In this document: positions 1 through 10,904 of the stretch, in pieces | How positions within the stretch are numbered: position 1 is the first letter of the stretch | Layout of the letters: every line of letters begins with the position of its first letter | Notes under the pieces: generated by a model | What the model was told of the DNA's origin: nothing | What the model saw: the letters and a program-made list of their open reading frames with translations, nothing else | Databases searched by the model: none | Position numbers and translations under genes: made by a program | Source: Rugalucina vietnamica | Taxonomy: Eukaryota > Mollusca > Bivalvia > Lucinida > Lucinidae | Direction: 5' to 3' | Length of the DNA: 64,000 nt | NCBI GenBank assembly: GCA_964017185.1 | Contig: OZ024871.1 | Location: 6,316,214-6,380,213 of the forward strand

Positions 1-512
1 CGGCAAGGTCAATTTTGGAAACAGAGGCTTTTACATGGGAAAAAGTGAAAACTATGGATTTTTTTAAAAATGATTGCAGCCTGAGACCTGAAAAGTGGTA
101 GATGCAGATAACTAATGGAGTAGATGAAGGAATGTGATTAATTTAGGTCAAGGTCATCTCTTGACCTTGGTCAGTCTGTTGTCTATAGCATCTTCATCTC
201 TGAAACCGCTGGGCCAATCACAGAGAAATTTTCATGTGGAGCATCCATGGGTAGGGGGAACGAAAATTCCGTATATGGTAAAAACCACTCAAAAATCTTC
301 TTCTCCAGAACCGGCAGGCTGATTTTCACGAAACTTGGTATGTAGCATCGATGACTTCAGCCCATCATAGTTTGATAAAAATGATGACCCTGGGATGACC
401 TTGACCTATTTAGCGGCAAGGTCAATTTTGGAAACTTAGGCTTTTACATGGGGAAAAAGAGACAACTAGGTCTCCGGTGAGCGTTTACAGGACCATTGGT
501 CCTCTGGTTTTC
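1..512 (+). repeat. Family H molluscan hairpin-ended repeat, 3' portion
   Basis: The stretch carries the body phrases of a repeat seen again at 1167-1937 and 57268-58787: the paired statements on paired glutted motifs GATGACCTTGACCTATTT and GGCAAGGTCAA occur near 390-425, and an approximate internal repetition puts similar words near position 1-70. It ends with the short hairpin AGGACCATTGGTCCT followed by CTGGTTT at about 490-512, the same terminus as the copy ending at 58787. The 5' end lies outside the window. No coding sequence is visible in it. The family is, from memory, common in molluscs; its transposition mechanism is unknown to me. Confidence 0.75.
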
Positions 513-1086
513 ATTACGTGCTGCTAGACGGAATATTTCCATCGGTATTCTGTTAGACCTCTCCATACACAGAAAAGGAGCGAGGTCACGAAGTGTATCG
601 GAGTGCAGGTTAGCCAGCTGATCAAACGTGCTGCGAATCTTGCTTAACCCTAAAACAGGACAATGTTCAATGCGAGTCGGTTTTACAAATGCTTGGCGCG
701 AATAAAATGCCTCCATTTTAACAGCTTCCAATGCAGAATTCGATTATTTTAGACACTCGTGTGTATAACTAGGCGTCGCTCGTTCGAGAAACCGAGGTCC
801 CGTCTTCATTTGACCATAACTGTTGGTGGGAAAAACCAATATCAACTATTTGTTATCGCCATGTGACATTTTACATACTGGCTTATGTATATACGTACAT
901 TGGTTCTGCTAAGCTACATTTTCACGTGTTTTTCGTGAACGCACAGAAAACTTTATACATGTATACATGGCATGATTTACGATTTGAAACATAAGTTGAT
1001 CTTTAATTTTATGCGCAGTTTTTTATTCTACGCCTTACAACGTTTTGACATATTTCAAGTCATCTCGAGCATGGTCGGTTACCATA
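513..1086. other. Unassigned stretch
   Basis: A minus-strand reading frame of about 74 codons runs from roughly 730 to 513 before entering the family H end. It is not long enough or recognisable enough to call a gene. The remainder to 1086 is A+T-rich and shows no RNA gene or clear repeat. Confidence 0.4.
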
Positions 1087-2105
1087 TCAGGATAACGTGT
1101 CCGTGAATACCCCATGAACCACACTTTTATACAGCAAAACTTTGGTATGCATGGGTATACCTATTTAAAGCTCACGTGAGCCCTTCGGCTCAAAAAGCGA
1201 GCTTATAGGATGATCATGCCCCGTCGTCCGTCCGACGTCGTCCGTCAACAATTTTCATGATATTCTCCTCTGAAACCAAATGGCAAACCAAAGTTAAACT
1301 GCTTGCTGAGCATTTTTGGGAAGGGGGAACGAAAGTTTGCATAAATGACCCAGGTCATATGGCTAAGATGGCCGCCATAGCTATAAATAGCAAAAACCTT
1401 TAAAACAATTTCTTCCCAGAACCAGAAGTCCTATGATTTTGTAACTAAGTTTGAAGCATCAGGCAATAGAGTTCTTCAAAGTTGGTATACATCATAATGC
1501 TGGGATGACCTTGACCTATTTTATGGCAAGGTCAACTTAGATCGCCCATGCATTTAAATGGGGAAAATAAGTTAAATATAATTAAATGGAGGGAAACTCG
1601 CGATTAGCATGCAAAGGTACTGAAGATTTATGTTCATGAAGACATTTAGTCACCAGGGGTTTGTCTGCTCCTGCCCGGGGGCTATATACATGCATGTGAC
1701 CAAAATTTTCAAACATCTCTGCAACCACACTTCATGGAAAGGGAACGAATGATTGTATAAATGGCCGCCATGGCTATAAACTGCAAAAACCTTTAAAATG
1801 TTCTTCAGAACCTGTAGGCCTATGATTTTGAAACATGGCATTATCATTTACAAAGTTTATACATGGCCTAAATCATGACCCAAGGATGATATTGACCTAT
1901 TATACGGCAAGGTCAACTTAGGATGCCCATGTATCTAAAAACACAGATTGTGAGTACTCGTTAGAACCGCCTCTGCGAGGCAGTTTTAGCGTGTACCAAC
2001 AATCTATGTTTTGAGCAAAATAAAAAGATAAAAATGTTGAACTGAAAATTTCCATTTTTTACAACTTTAAAAACACTGTATATTGCTTGTTAAGGTTTTG
2101 TTATG
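1087..2105 (+). mobile_element. Family P palindromic MITE, split by a family H insertion
   Basis: The left part (1087-1166) reads like other P copies through the words GCAAAAC and GGGTATACCTATTT. The right part (1937-2105) resumes with the CAGATTGTGAGTACTCG arm, the central palindrome around GAACCGCCTC, and the TGTATATTGC end. Joining the two flanks gives the order seen in uninterrupted copies at 6602-6871 and 48790-49078. The copy is diverged, so it is old. Confidence 0.7.
1167..1936 (+). repeat. Family H copy nested in family P
   Basis: It begins with the fold-back AGCTCACGTGAGCC...GGCTC, followed by the CpG-rich CGTCGTCCGTCCGACG phrase, then two rounds of the body with TGGCCGCCATGGCTATAAA and GATGACCTTGACC. 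The copy lacks the GGACCATTGGTCC terminus, so it is truncated or uses another end. Flanks on both sides match family P, which fixes the insertion boundaries to within a few bases. Confidence 0.7.
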
Positions 2106-2945
2106 CTAGCGTCAAGATACACGGCACCATTTTAGTGCACATGTATTACACATGCTGACGACAGAGCTACATGTACAACACCTTGGTCATTCTTAACCTT
2201 ACTCATATGGGCATTTTTTTGCGTCCGGAACCGGGCGATCATAAATGCACATAAGCTTCTTACTCAATCAGAATTTACGTAAATAATAAATTAAATTGGT
2301 TTGTTGATTTGAGGTTTAACGTTAATCCAACAGCAAAGGTCATATTGAAACGAGACATCAGTTTATAGTATCATCCGACAGACTAAAGGATCCCGGGGTC
2401 AAACCCGCGGTCCCTGGTTTAAAAGGACGAACACATGCCGTTAACACTAACTGATTTCGGCTTGTCAAGCAGCAATGTGGTTTGATAACTGATCCTGCTT
2501 GATAAAATCTTTTTTTTTTTTTTCGAGGGGCCGTGGGACAAAAATTCAACAGCCAAACACAGCACAATATTAGGTTCACGGATGTCGTTTCGTTTGTTTA
2601 CATATAAAATGCCGGTAAATTGAACACGTAAAATGTGTGCGTGATATACTGTACATGAAGATGTATATTCAGGAATTGTCTATCAGTGTCAGCACCATCG
2701 TAAATGCCTGCGATACAACAAAAGTCCTTACAGCAAAAATTGATGCAACATCACACAACATGTGATTAAATGGGGTAATTGAAAAAAGCAATATCGCTTT
2801 GGCAACAACCATCACCAAGACAATGAACACTTCGTCGTAGATTGCTGCCAAATTCATCAGTCTTACAATCACAGGTGACACAAACCAAATTCTGCTTGTG
2901 GGTGTGCCAAGTCGTTTTCTCAGGGTTCTCCCCTCCCCCCCCCCT
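2106..2945. other. Mostly unassigned; possible tRNA-derived SINE head
   Basis: On the minus strand around 2460-2385 there is a plausible pol III A box (TTAGTGTTAACGG) and B box (GGGTTTGACCCC) about 40 bases apart, which suggests an old tRNA-derived SINE. No stems good enough for a functional tRNA are present. A 14-base T run lies at about 2508-2523. I see nothing else assignable. Confidence 0.35.
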
Positions 2946-3005
2946 TGTTACTGATTTATCCGTCTCATATGAACTAAAATAATTTTGAACGGGGCGAAAA
3001 TTGTA
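2946..3005 (+). mobile_element. SINE 3' fragment
   Basis: The words CCGTCTCATATGAACT and TTTTGAACGGGGCG parallel the 3' body of the SINE at 22974-23182 (CCCGTCTCGTATGAGCT, CTTGAAAGGGACG). Only the last ~60 bases are recognisable, so this is an old truncated copy of the same family. Confidence 0.5.
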
Positions 3006-3299
3006 TAAAAAAAAAACGACATTATGATCAGAAATGAGCACAATCAGACCCTTATCTGTAATATCAAGTAACAACAATAGAAGGACCTGGAAGGAATCTA
3101 TACAATTAAATTTCACATCCTCACTAAGGTGGGCGTAGTGTAATTCTGGGCCCTGATTAGATTTTAACAGATAGCAAAACTTCTCCGATGTTACTCGCGC
3201 CGACAAGAAAAAAATGCATTTATATTCCACCATGCATGCATGCTTAATGTAAACCATATAACGGGGAATATTCGGGGTCTCGCGTGCAAATAACAACTA

Positions 3300-3415
3300 T
3301 TTACATACTGGACCTTGGTCTCGCCCGAAAGACGGAGTTACGCGTTGGATTGAACGCGCGGTCCGTTTTACGAGGCGACTGACTGAACCACTACGACATG
3401 GAGTCCTTTATGGAA
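3300..3415 (-). repeat. tRNA-like SINE head
   Basis: Read on the minus strand, a tRNA-like stretch carries an A-box-like CGTAGTGGTTCAGTC and a B-box-like GCGTTCAATCC. Stems are imperfect, so I read it as a tRNA-derived repeat head and not a working tRNA gene. Flanking sequence from 3006 to 3299 and 3416 to 3882 shows no gene. Confidence 0.4.
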
Positions 3416-3882
3416 ACACTTTAGCAACTCATAAAAATAATATTGTGTTAGTTTGATTTTAATCATATTTATTTGAATTCAACCAGGTAAACAACACGCA
3501 TACAATATCACACTGAATAAATATGGATCAAAAAGAAAACTTATGTCTTGCCAAATTAATTTACTACATCGTAACCAGCACACTGGATATGGCTGAATTA
3601 CTGTTGAAGGTCTACAATAAACAAAATTAGTTGTGTGGCTTGGCGTAATGTAGCTACATGTAGGATGTTGCCTTCATCGCACTTCGTATGGCATGCAGAT
3701 GACTGTCGAATGAACGAAACTTCGACATCAAGCTGATAATCTGTTTGAAATATAAACAGATTTGAATTATGTTTGTTCACGAGACAGCACGTGAAACTGT
3801 AGTTTTACATCTAATATACACAGATATACATGTATCTGAACATGTACACTATACATTTGATTTATTGTCTTGCGCATTTTAG

Positions 3883-4101
3883 TTCAGTTTTACGTCCCTT
3901 TTAAGATTATTTCAGCCCACCAATCAGTAGGTGCGGTGAAAACGTGAGTACCCTAAGAAAAACCACCTGACACTCCCGCAAGTTGAACTTGGCTTGTATC
4001 ATATGTGGCCAGTGTGGGGCTCGAACAAACACAAGACACAGCGGTGAGATGAACGAGTGATCAAGAAACAGCGCTCTTAACCGCTCGGCCACTGGGGCCG
4101 C
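3883..4101 (-). mobile_element. tRNA-derived SINE, near full length
   Basis: On the minus strand it starts with a tRNA-Ser/Leu-like head, CAGTGGCCGAGCGGTTAAG (A box), and runs through CACCGCTGTGTC, GGTGGGCTGAAATAATC and ends AAAGGGACGTAAAACTGAAC. The copy at 22974-23182 shares the head, CACCGCTGTGTCACG and the same 3' end, and 59640-59790 shares the 3' half. The family would be transcribed by RNA polymerase III and mobilised by a LINE; the partner LINE is not evident here. Confidence 0.75.
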
Positions 4102-4440
4102 TAAGTCATTAGAGGCGGTCAACTTATCCTAGCCGCATTATCTGTACCAGCCTTCAGAAAATAAATGTTGACGTGAGGATCGGTCGCGGGTCCGCTCTTC
4201 TGCCGATAATTACGATCAAGCTACCGGCTTAAATCGGTGAAAAAACAACAAGACTTAGTGAAAAACTTATACGTGCGGACTGCCTTCTCACTACACACTT
4301 TAATCCACATTTACGATTTAAGTATTAAATGCAGCAGTGCATTTTGTGATTCTTGCATTTTTTTCTGTTCTTTTCTTTTTCATTTTCTAAGCTATATTGT
4401 CACAGGGGCGAAAAAGGAAGGATTTAAGAATAGAAAAATA

Positions 4441-4523
4441 ATTTTTTGTCCTACCCGGACTCGAACCCAGGATCTTTTGGTTTTATTCCATTCATGCTAC
4501 CTACTGAGCTACAGAGTAAGACG
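4441..4523 (-). repeat. tRNA-like sequence (SINE head or tRNA pseudogene)
   Basis: On the minus strand the order is TAGCTCAGTAGGTAGC (A box), a degenerate anticodon arm, then GGGTTCGAGTCC (B box). The first six bases GTCTTA can pair, with wobbles, with TAGGAC at the 3' end. The anticodon stem and T stem are mismatched, which argues against a functional tRNA. Confidence 0.5.
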
Positions 4524-4859
4524 TCGTGGACTATTTCTTTTTTGCCTGTCTTGTTTAATTGGTCTCCGTTAGGCTAGTGGTAGTTTTGACCAAGTAATTC
4601 TTCATATCGCCCCTCGTCATCGTCTCAAATATGCCCTCACGAGTCGTCCCCCATCACACCGAAAATCGTAAACGCACGCGCCAGCAACATTTACGTTCAA
4701 AAGTGAAAAATGCCTATTTACAATACATTTCAGTAATGGACAATCAATAATAAATCAATATAACCTGATATTAACATATCAAATTCTTATACAATATGTC
4801 AGAGAGATTTCTCATTTCTAGCTAGAGTAACAATACTGTCAAACAATATTAAATTTGGA

Positions 4860-5790
4860 ACCACTGAAAAAATCAATTGTTTTCTTGTAAGATAGTATTT
4901 CTTAATCTAAGAGCATGAATAACATATTGACAGATTTTGGTTCTAACTTCTAGACTTTTATGATTAATTAATCTTTTAAATTGCATAGTTGATGGATAAA
5001 GATAAAAAGGTGCAGGAAAAAAATCGTGTCTCAAGTGATCATAGTACGGGCATTCTAGAAGAAAATGCATTTCGGTTTCAATGTCTGCATTGCATACCTG
5101 ACAAATTCTATCATTGTATGCTAAAGACTCATTTCTGCCTGTATTCACTCTCAGGTCTAACAGGCCACATCTAAACTTGATAAATAACTGTTTATATGAA
5201 GCGTTCATATTGTCATTCAAATAATCCTCGAAACAAAATCTGTCCTTTAGAATTCTATAAGTTCTAAGCCTATCCATATCCGTCAAATCTATAGACCATA
5301 ATGAAATGTCAATATCTTTTTCCCTTTGATCAAAGTTTTAAAAAAACTCTAATTCGTTACCAACTCCCTGGTTATACCAAGCATATCCAAATCCATTTGC
5401 CAAAAGTAAACCTCGGACAACATTTACCCAACAATCTGTTCTGGGGTTGCCCTCAAGCCATTTACATTGTAGTTTATAGCAAATTTTTGAAATCTATCAT
5501 TTGGCATATGTCAAATTCTTAACCAATATTTTATGCACTTAAGGCTACGGATATGGTAGATTGAATATCTTCCGAGTTCGCCCCTGGCAAATGCATTTGG
5601 TGTAAACTTAGTAACCTTTAAGACGTATTTACAAAAATCATGATGAACTTTTTCTATATCCTTGCCTTCATGTTCAATCCAAATTTCTGCACCGTATGTG
5701 AGTATAGGCAGAATTTTTGTATCAAATATCTTAAAAAGCATATTAATAGATAGAGATCCAAACTGACTCAATTTAGAGTTTCAGCTTTCA
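4860..5790 (-). mobile_element. LINE reverse transcriptase 3' end, 5'-truncated and decayed
   Basis: Three minus-strand segments belong to one non-LTR reverse transcriptase end. At 5771-5511 the translation contains KILPILTYGAEIW, IEKVHHDFCKYVL and TPNAFARGELGR, the thumb region typical of LINE proteins. At about 5500-5290 another frame reads NPRTDCWVNVVRGLL. At 5286-4873 the C-terminus contains the zinc-knuckle pattern ICQVCNA...EMHFLLECPYYDHLR. The switches of frame show it is dead. Catalytic palm motifs are absent because the 5' end is missing. The 3' UTR continues to about 4740 without a clear poly(A). Confidence 0.8.
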
Positions 5791-6406
5791 AAACGTATTT
5801 GGTTGAGGTGAATATGCGTTTTCATTTAAGTGTCCACACAAGAAAGGGCGAGCTATCAAAACAAGCTTGACGGCATTGTTATCCAATATGGATGTCATAA
5901 AAGGCTTATATGTAAATTCTATGAAATTATTTTAACCGTTCTATTTTACATGTTAGTGAGTATATTTCTAATGTTGTATACCAAACAAAATTTGAATCTT
6001 TGTAGATTATTTTGATATAAATTTAAATAATTTATGTGCTGCTGAAACAAAATTATTAAAGGTTGTAATGGTATCACATATTCTGGATCACCCTGTATAT
6101 CAAATTTGATTGCATCGATTACTGCCTGGTCCCTCCAAGTATTCATTCTTAATACATGTAGATATGCTTCGTACAAAGGCTGTACAAAGCGACTAGGCTA
6201 GAGATACATGTACATGTAGAATATTCTCTGACCCGAAGGAAAATTGATACAATGTATATTTTCTATGTAAATAATGAGAAGAAAATAGTGTAAACAGAAG
6301 GTCTGTGGTGAGCCCCGTCACATACCTTAGCTATCCCAAATACACGTATGGAGGTGAATTTTCTTTTAAACAAAGAAATCTTTTTCTCAGTCTTGGTAAT
6401 TAAACA
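5791..6406. other. Unassigned stretch
   Basis: Contains a 76-codon minus-strand frame at 6176-5946 that I cannot relate to any family, plus a scatter of ACATGTA words. I see no splice-supported gene or repeat. Confidence 0.35.
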
Positions 6407-6598
6407 GATACAAGTAGGCAATGATCAGGAAAAGGCGCAGTCAGAAAAAAATTCTTACTCCAAAAACCGAGGTGGGAAAAACAAAATGACAATTAGGTAC
6501 TTATACTTAGAGAACATATCGAAAGCCGAGTGAGCAGCTACTTCCCAATAGGCGGTCCCTCAGTTACCCGAACTTAACTTAACATCACGAAAACATTT
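6407..6598 (-). mobile_element. Family T tail (Penelope-like 3' end)
   Basis: The copy begins with the reverse complement of the family end, CAAGTAGGCAATGATCAGG, continues through CCGAGGTGGGAAAA and GCCGAGTGAGCAGCTA, and stops at AACTTAACTTAAC. The same string follows the reverse transcriptase at 27462-28078. Only the last ~190 bases of the element are present, as expected of 5' truncation. Confidence 0.8.
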
Positions 6599-6601
6599 CA
6601 G

Positions 6602-6871
6602 TGTAATGTATACTCACTTGAACCCCACTTTTCTAATAGCAAAACTGGGGTATACAGGGGTATACCTAATTTTCTTATTTTTGATCTAAAACATAGATCG
6701 TGGGCATTCGTTAGAACCGCCTCGCCTCACCGGTTCTGACGTGTACCCACATTCTATGTTGTGAGCAAAAATAAGAAAAGTAAACAAAATCTACAGAAAA
6801 TTTTCAATTTTTACAACTTTGAAAAAGTCAGTATATTACATGGGCATGTTTTCGTAATGACGATAAAAACG
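6602..6871 (+). mobile_element. Family P palindromic MITE
   Basis: A full-length copy: AATGTATACTCAC at one end, the arms GGGGTATACCTAATTTTC and CATAGATCGTGGGCATTCG, a central GAACCGCCTCGCCTCACCGG fold, the mirrored arm CCCACATTCTATG, and the GGGCATGTTTTCGTAATG end. It starts four bases after a family T tail. Confidence 0.8.
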
Positions 6872-7540
6872 TGCATAAATTAGTTACATTGTAGTTGTTC
6901 GGTTCTCGTGGTGAATCTCTAAACACCATTGAATTTAAACACACAAACATGTACAGTATGTCGTGTGCAGCTGTAAAACCAACTTGTTACAACATAAGCC
7001 TGTGTTATTTTGATTTGTGGTTTTACGTCCCAATATTAACAATTTCAGTTACACGAAAAACAAAAATTAAAGAAAGCAGGAAAATATAAATAAAACCCCA
7101 GCAAGTTCATAGTCTAAACTTTTTGCGCGCATGCAATTTTACGCGGTGGGCTGTGGTTTATTTTATGTAGATGATGGTAAAATTAAGATGAGCCTCAATC
7201 ATTTTTTTTTCATTTGATAAAAATGACTTGTTATGCTTCAAACAATTTTGATGATTGACTAACACCAACTCACTGTCATAAAGTAGCCTGGCTAATTGGC
7301 TAGCATGTACTTCACATTGAACAAGTTAATTGTTTTATTTGTTTTTGTTTTATGTCCGAAATAGCCCCAAACATAAAGGACTGTCTGAAATAGTCCCAAA
7401 CATAAAGAACAAAACAATTGATTAATAGCCAAACTTACATGTTATTGTAGTTAAATTGAGCGTCTTTACAAAAAAGCGTTGAAATTAGGCAATGAAGTAG
7501 TAAATTACAAATACTTTTTATAAGAACATATACTTGAATG
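6872..7540. other. Unassigned stretch
   Basis: No gene is supported. Two near-identical phrases (GTCCGAAATAGCCCCAAAC at 7354 and GTCTGAAATAGTCCCAAAC at 7382) form a short direct repeat of about 29-base period. Confidence 0.4.
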
Positions 7541-7762
7541 TTATAGTGCGATGAATCACGTCGAGCAACGCGCAAAGATCCATGCGCGATGCGCGACGAA
7601 CCAAAAGAACTTTGCGCGTCACTCGCAAACTGTATTACGTAAAACTTGCGCGTCACTCGCGAGTGACTCGCGAGTGACGCGCAAGTCACTCGCAAAACGT
7701 TTTTAGAAGGGATTAAATTTTTTTGCGCGTTGCGCGATCGCTCAAAGCATCGCGACAACTGT
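7541..7762. repeat. CpG-word fold-back element
   Basis: The stretch is made almost wholly of variants of GCGCG and ACTCGCGAGTGA, with a perfect local palindrome near 7650-7690 (GCGCGTCACTCGCGAGTGAC and its mirror). It is strongly CpG-rich against the A+T-rich surroundings. The same design with other words is seen at 30345-30890 and 37916-39300. Confidence 0.6.
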
Positions 7763-8030
7763 ACTGTATATATTGTAGAGGTATACTATTGCCCTAGAAA
7801 TCATTTGATGCCATTTTGAGCATGTTAGGGCTTTTGGTTGCTGAGATACACGTCATTTTGTAGCTTTACCGGTTGAATTTTTCAACCTTTTCATTCCTAT
7901 TTAGGAAGTTTTCATTAAAATTCATAAAATTGGAAATAAGATCATTCTTATATGAGACTGTGGGGTCATAGTACATAGCCATAGCATTCATAGATACTTC
8001 TTTCAGTATCCTGGGTTTATTTACAGCTCT
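7763..8030. other. Unassigned stretch
   Basis: TTTTCATTAAAATTCAT at about 7910 recurs at about 8632 with similar following sequence, which hints at an old duplication spanning the LINE tail between them. No gene is seen. Confidence 0.3.
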
Positions 8031-8246
8031 GATTTTGTTTATCTATCTTTCTTTCTTTACTTTGCGTACATGTCATTGTTTTGTTTTCACTTTTTTATCT
8101 AAACAAATTGTATTGAATGTATAATGCATGTATGTTATAACCATGTTTTTGAGGGCCCCAAGGTAGATTGGCTCTGCTAATTGGGCTACCCTCGTAAAAT
8201 AAAGTATTTACTTACTTTACTTACTTACTTACTACTTACTAATTAT
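8031..8246 (+). mobile_element. LINE 3' tail with TTAC microsatellite
   Basis: The end reads GCTCTGCTAATTGGGCTACC, then AAAATAAAGTATTTACTTAC followed by repeated TTAC units. A short UTR ending in AATAAAGTATTT plus a simple repeat is typical of CR1/L2-type LINE tails in molluscs. No reverse transcriptase sequence is attached. Confidence 0.5.
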
Positions 8247-9198
8247 AGTATTCTAGACCATGCTATTGTTTGTATATAAATATTTTTGTTAGTACACCCT
8301 ATTATTTAGAATCATACTAGGGGTGGGTGTGGAAACTATGTTATTTTACATCAAGCAAATGTGTTCATTGTTGAGGACAATATTTATGGCATTAATATGG
8401 TCCCTCTGACCACCCTGGCAGCCATGGAAATTGGTTTCAGGGATATAAGATAGATATTATTACCCATCCAAACCTTGCAATGTCTATAGTTTATCCTCGG
8501 GTTTTTTTCCTCGGTTTTCGACAGTTTTTATAAATATTGATGAATATACAGATATTATAATTTTCAAAGGCCCATGACATCAATACATTTGCAGTTTATG
8601 GAATTTTTAATGATTGTTTGTCATTTTTAATGTTTTCATTAAAATTCATGAATATGCAAATTAGATATATCTTGTATAACTTTCCATATGATAAAGCTTT
8701 TAAATGAGACCAAGTTCAATGGTCTAGGGTAAGTAATAGCGGCGATATAACCAATGTTTATGTATTTTTCATAGTGCAAACGAGTTTCTCTTTGAGGACA
8801 ATTTGTTTTGCGATTTTGGGGTCTCAATGAACGATTTGGCACCCATGAAAAATGATCCTTGGGTGTAAGGTAGGTCAAATTAGCTCCCGGGGTATTACAT
8901 GTATCTGATAAGAAAAAGCTATAGACTGAAAAATGTCTGTTGCATATCCTGAGGGGGATAAGATAGATCACACTCTTAATAACAAATATACGAGTTATCT
9001 ACGTTAAATTAGCAAGAACACTAATAAACGGCAGCCTATTTTCAACATTTGAATTCATCAAGCTTTCACAAGTCTCTAAAATTACAATCTGATAAGGTAT
9101 GTGGGGCTTCTTCAAAATTAAATACACATGCAATGATGGACCCTTATCTCTTTTTTAAAAGTTTTCAATTTCAAAGGTTGGCTATATGCATAACCAAG
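8247..9198. other. Region downstream of the first cysteine-rich gene
   Basis: Nothing coding is supported. The last ~200 bases would be the 3' UTR of the minus-strand gene that stops at 9199; I see no clear minus-strand AATAAA close by. Confidence 0.35.
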
Positions 9199-9567
9199 TC
9201 AGTACCCTTTTGTATAACATTCACCACAAAGTCTTGTATTTGTTTGCGACAACACACGACCTGCGCAGCTTAAGCATACTTTAAGCATTATATTGGATGT
9301 GTCTTTGAAGCATTTCTCACACATGGTATGTAGGTAATGCAGATTTGTGTCGTGTATTGTCTCGGTACCACAGGCAAACCGGCACAGGGTTTCATCCAAC
9401 TTAGCCTCGGTGCTGCATTGGTGGCAACGCCCTTGATTGTTGGGAAATCTAGAATAGGAGCAGGCGTGGATACAGCTCCTGGTGTCCATTGGCCTCTCGT
9501 CTCTCACTGCACTCGTCACTCGGTAAGTAATCAGAAGCATAAAAGCGAGAGTATTGAAGATTGTCAT
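9199..9567 (-). CDS. Secreted 12-cysteine protein, paralog 1
   Basis: The coding exon gives 122 residues. I chose the ATG at 9567 because a good splice acceptor (TACTTTCAG at 9580-9571) lies three bases before it and the identical arrangement occurs in the paralog at 18270. Residues 1-20 (MTIFNTLAFMLLITYRVTSA) are a signal peptide. The mature part begins VRDERPMD and carries 12 cysteines at 32, 36, 48, 51, 62, 66, 83, 86, 98, 101, 114 and 117, as six CX3C or CX2C pairs, with the C-terminus LCGECYTKGY. The protein is therefore probably exported and held by up to six disulfides, or binds metal. No transmembrane segment other than the signal is present. I do not recognise the family and assign no function. 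An untranslated 5' exon must lie at higher coordinates; a family P MITE sits in that intron at 9612-9893. Upstream in-frame codons to 9714 are intronic. Regulation is not visible. Confidence 0.8.
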   Translation of the reverse strand: MTIFNTLAFMLLITYRVTSAVRDERPMDTRSCIHACSYSRFPNNQGRCHQCSTEAKLDETLCRFACGTETIHDTNLHYLHTMCEKCFKDTSNIMLKVCLSCAGRVLSQTNTRLCGECYTKGY

Positions 9568-9611
9568 TGTCTGAAAGTATATTACGTATAGCACATGAAA
9601 ATCCAATAATA

Positions 9612-9893
9612 ACCAGTACGAAAACTTGCCCATGCAATATACAGAGATTTTTTCACCTGTAAAAATTGAAAATTTCATGAGAAAAATTTTGATATTTTTC
9701 TTATTTTTGCTCAAAACATAGATTGTGGGTACACGTTAGAACCGCCTCGGCGAGGCGGTTCTAACGAGTACCCACAATCTATGTTTTGGAGCAAAAAATA
9801 AGAAAATTAGGTATACCCCTGCAAACCCCAGTTTTACTATATAAAAGTGGGGTTTAAGGGGGTATATATTGCACGGACATGTTTTCCTGATAC
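9612..9893 (-). mobile_element. Family P palindromic MITE
   Basis: Complete copy in the reverse orientation: CGAAAACTTGCCCATGCAATAT at one side, CATAGATTGTGGGTACACG, a near-perfect GAACCGCCTCGGCGAGGCGG centre, then ACCCACAATCTATGTTTTGG and GTATACCCCTGCA. It lies just upstream of the first cysteine-rich coding exon, in its inferred 5' intron, and would fold strongly in that transcript. Confidence 0.8.
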
Positions 9894-10152
9894 GATGGTC
9901 ATTCTCATTCCTGAGAGACGAACGACCACGTAGATTGTTAACATTGGGAAAGAAGACCTAACTCGTCATGTAGAATTTAAATTCGTCTTTTCACACAATA
10001 CTAGTCTCTTAACCAGATACTGTTTCATGTTACATTGTGTGTTGCTTGTGTGCATATTTGATACGCGACACTCAAATAAACTATAGAATTATATGGCACA
10101 TTCGTCAGGACCATGACGACTAGAACGATGTATTTTAAGAATCAGACAAAGA

Positions 10153-10186
10153 CCTTGATTGTTGGGAAATCTAGAATATGAGCAGG
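10153..10186 (-). pseudogene. 34-base duplicate of the cysteine-rich exon
   Basis: CCTTGATTGTTGGGAAATCT and the following AGAATATGAGCAGG match 9431-9464 inside the coding exon of paralog 1 with one difference. That part of the exon encodes residues around CSYSRFPNNQG. Flanks do not match further, so it is a tiny leftover of an exon copy, a patchy duplication or gene-conversion scar. The surrounding 9894-10904 has no other gene that I can support. Confidence 0.6.
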
Positions 10187-10245
10187 TTGACACATTAATG
10201 ACTAGGTCGGAGAAAACAGGACGACTAGGTCAATGTATTTGCCAC

Positions 10246-10246
<1 letters not shown>

Positions 10247-10278
<32 letters not shown>

Positions 10279-10279
10279 C
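10247..10279. repeat. Poly(T) tract
   Basis: About 32 uninterrupted T residues, read on the minus strand as poly(A). It may be the tail of an unrecognised retroposed sequence lying on the minus strand to the left. Confidence 0.8.
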
Positions 10280-10904
10280 ATTTCACGCTAGAAACAATGA
10301 CAAATCGTCATAAAATTATATACCGTAAGAATGTTGTATTTTCCATACAATTGTTATATTATAATCACATGTATATAAAATATATATTTTTACTATCTAT
10401 CTACATCGTACAAGTGCTCGAAAGAACATATGGCATTAAATTATGCAAAGAAATTGAAATAAATATCTTACGAGTTTAGTCATCTTTTTTTGTCATAAAC
10501 TCTTCGGATCTAAGGACGCAATGATATCTAAAACTGTTGTTTGTTTGTAATGAATCTCTTTCACGACATGTCGTGATATTCATACTTATCACGTCACGGG
10601 AACAAACGCCAATGTGCATTTTTCTAAGAGAGCTCAATAAGAGTTGGAGTGGATATCATGGAGTAAACAAATACGTCACCAGTGGTTTTGCTGTAATAAA
10701 TGTACTTCAACAGGCTGCATGCTAGTCAAGCCAAACATGCATTTCTTATTTGCATACGCATCAATATATCTGGCTCGTCTCCATCCTATATCGTATTTCG
10801 CATCAAATTACGATTTGAAGACCCCAGTAAGTAACTCTAGATCGTATTCGCAATTGCAAATATCCCCTGTTTTAACGTCAAGGCCAACAAGTATCATAGG
10901 TCTT

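Noticed and set aside
444-731. Minus-strand open frame of about 95 codons
   Set aside because: Its last 20 codons are the family H terminus and it starts at a non-ATG codon; the remaining 74 codons are unrecognised and have no convincing splice pair.
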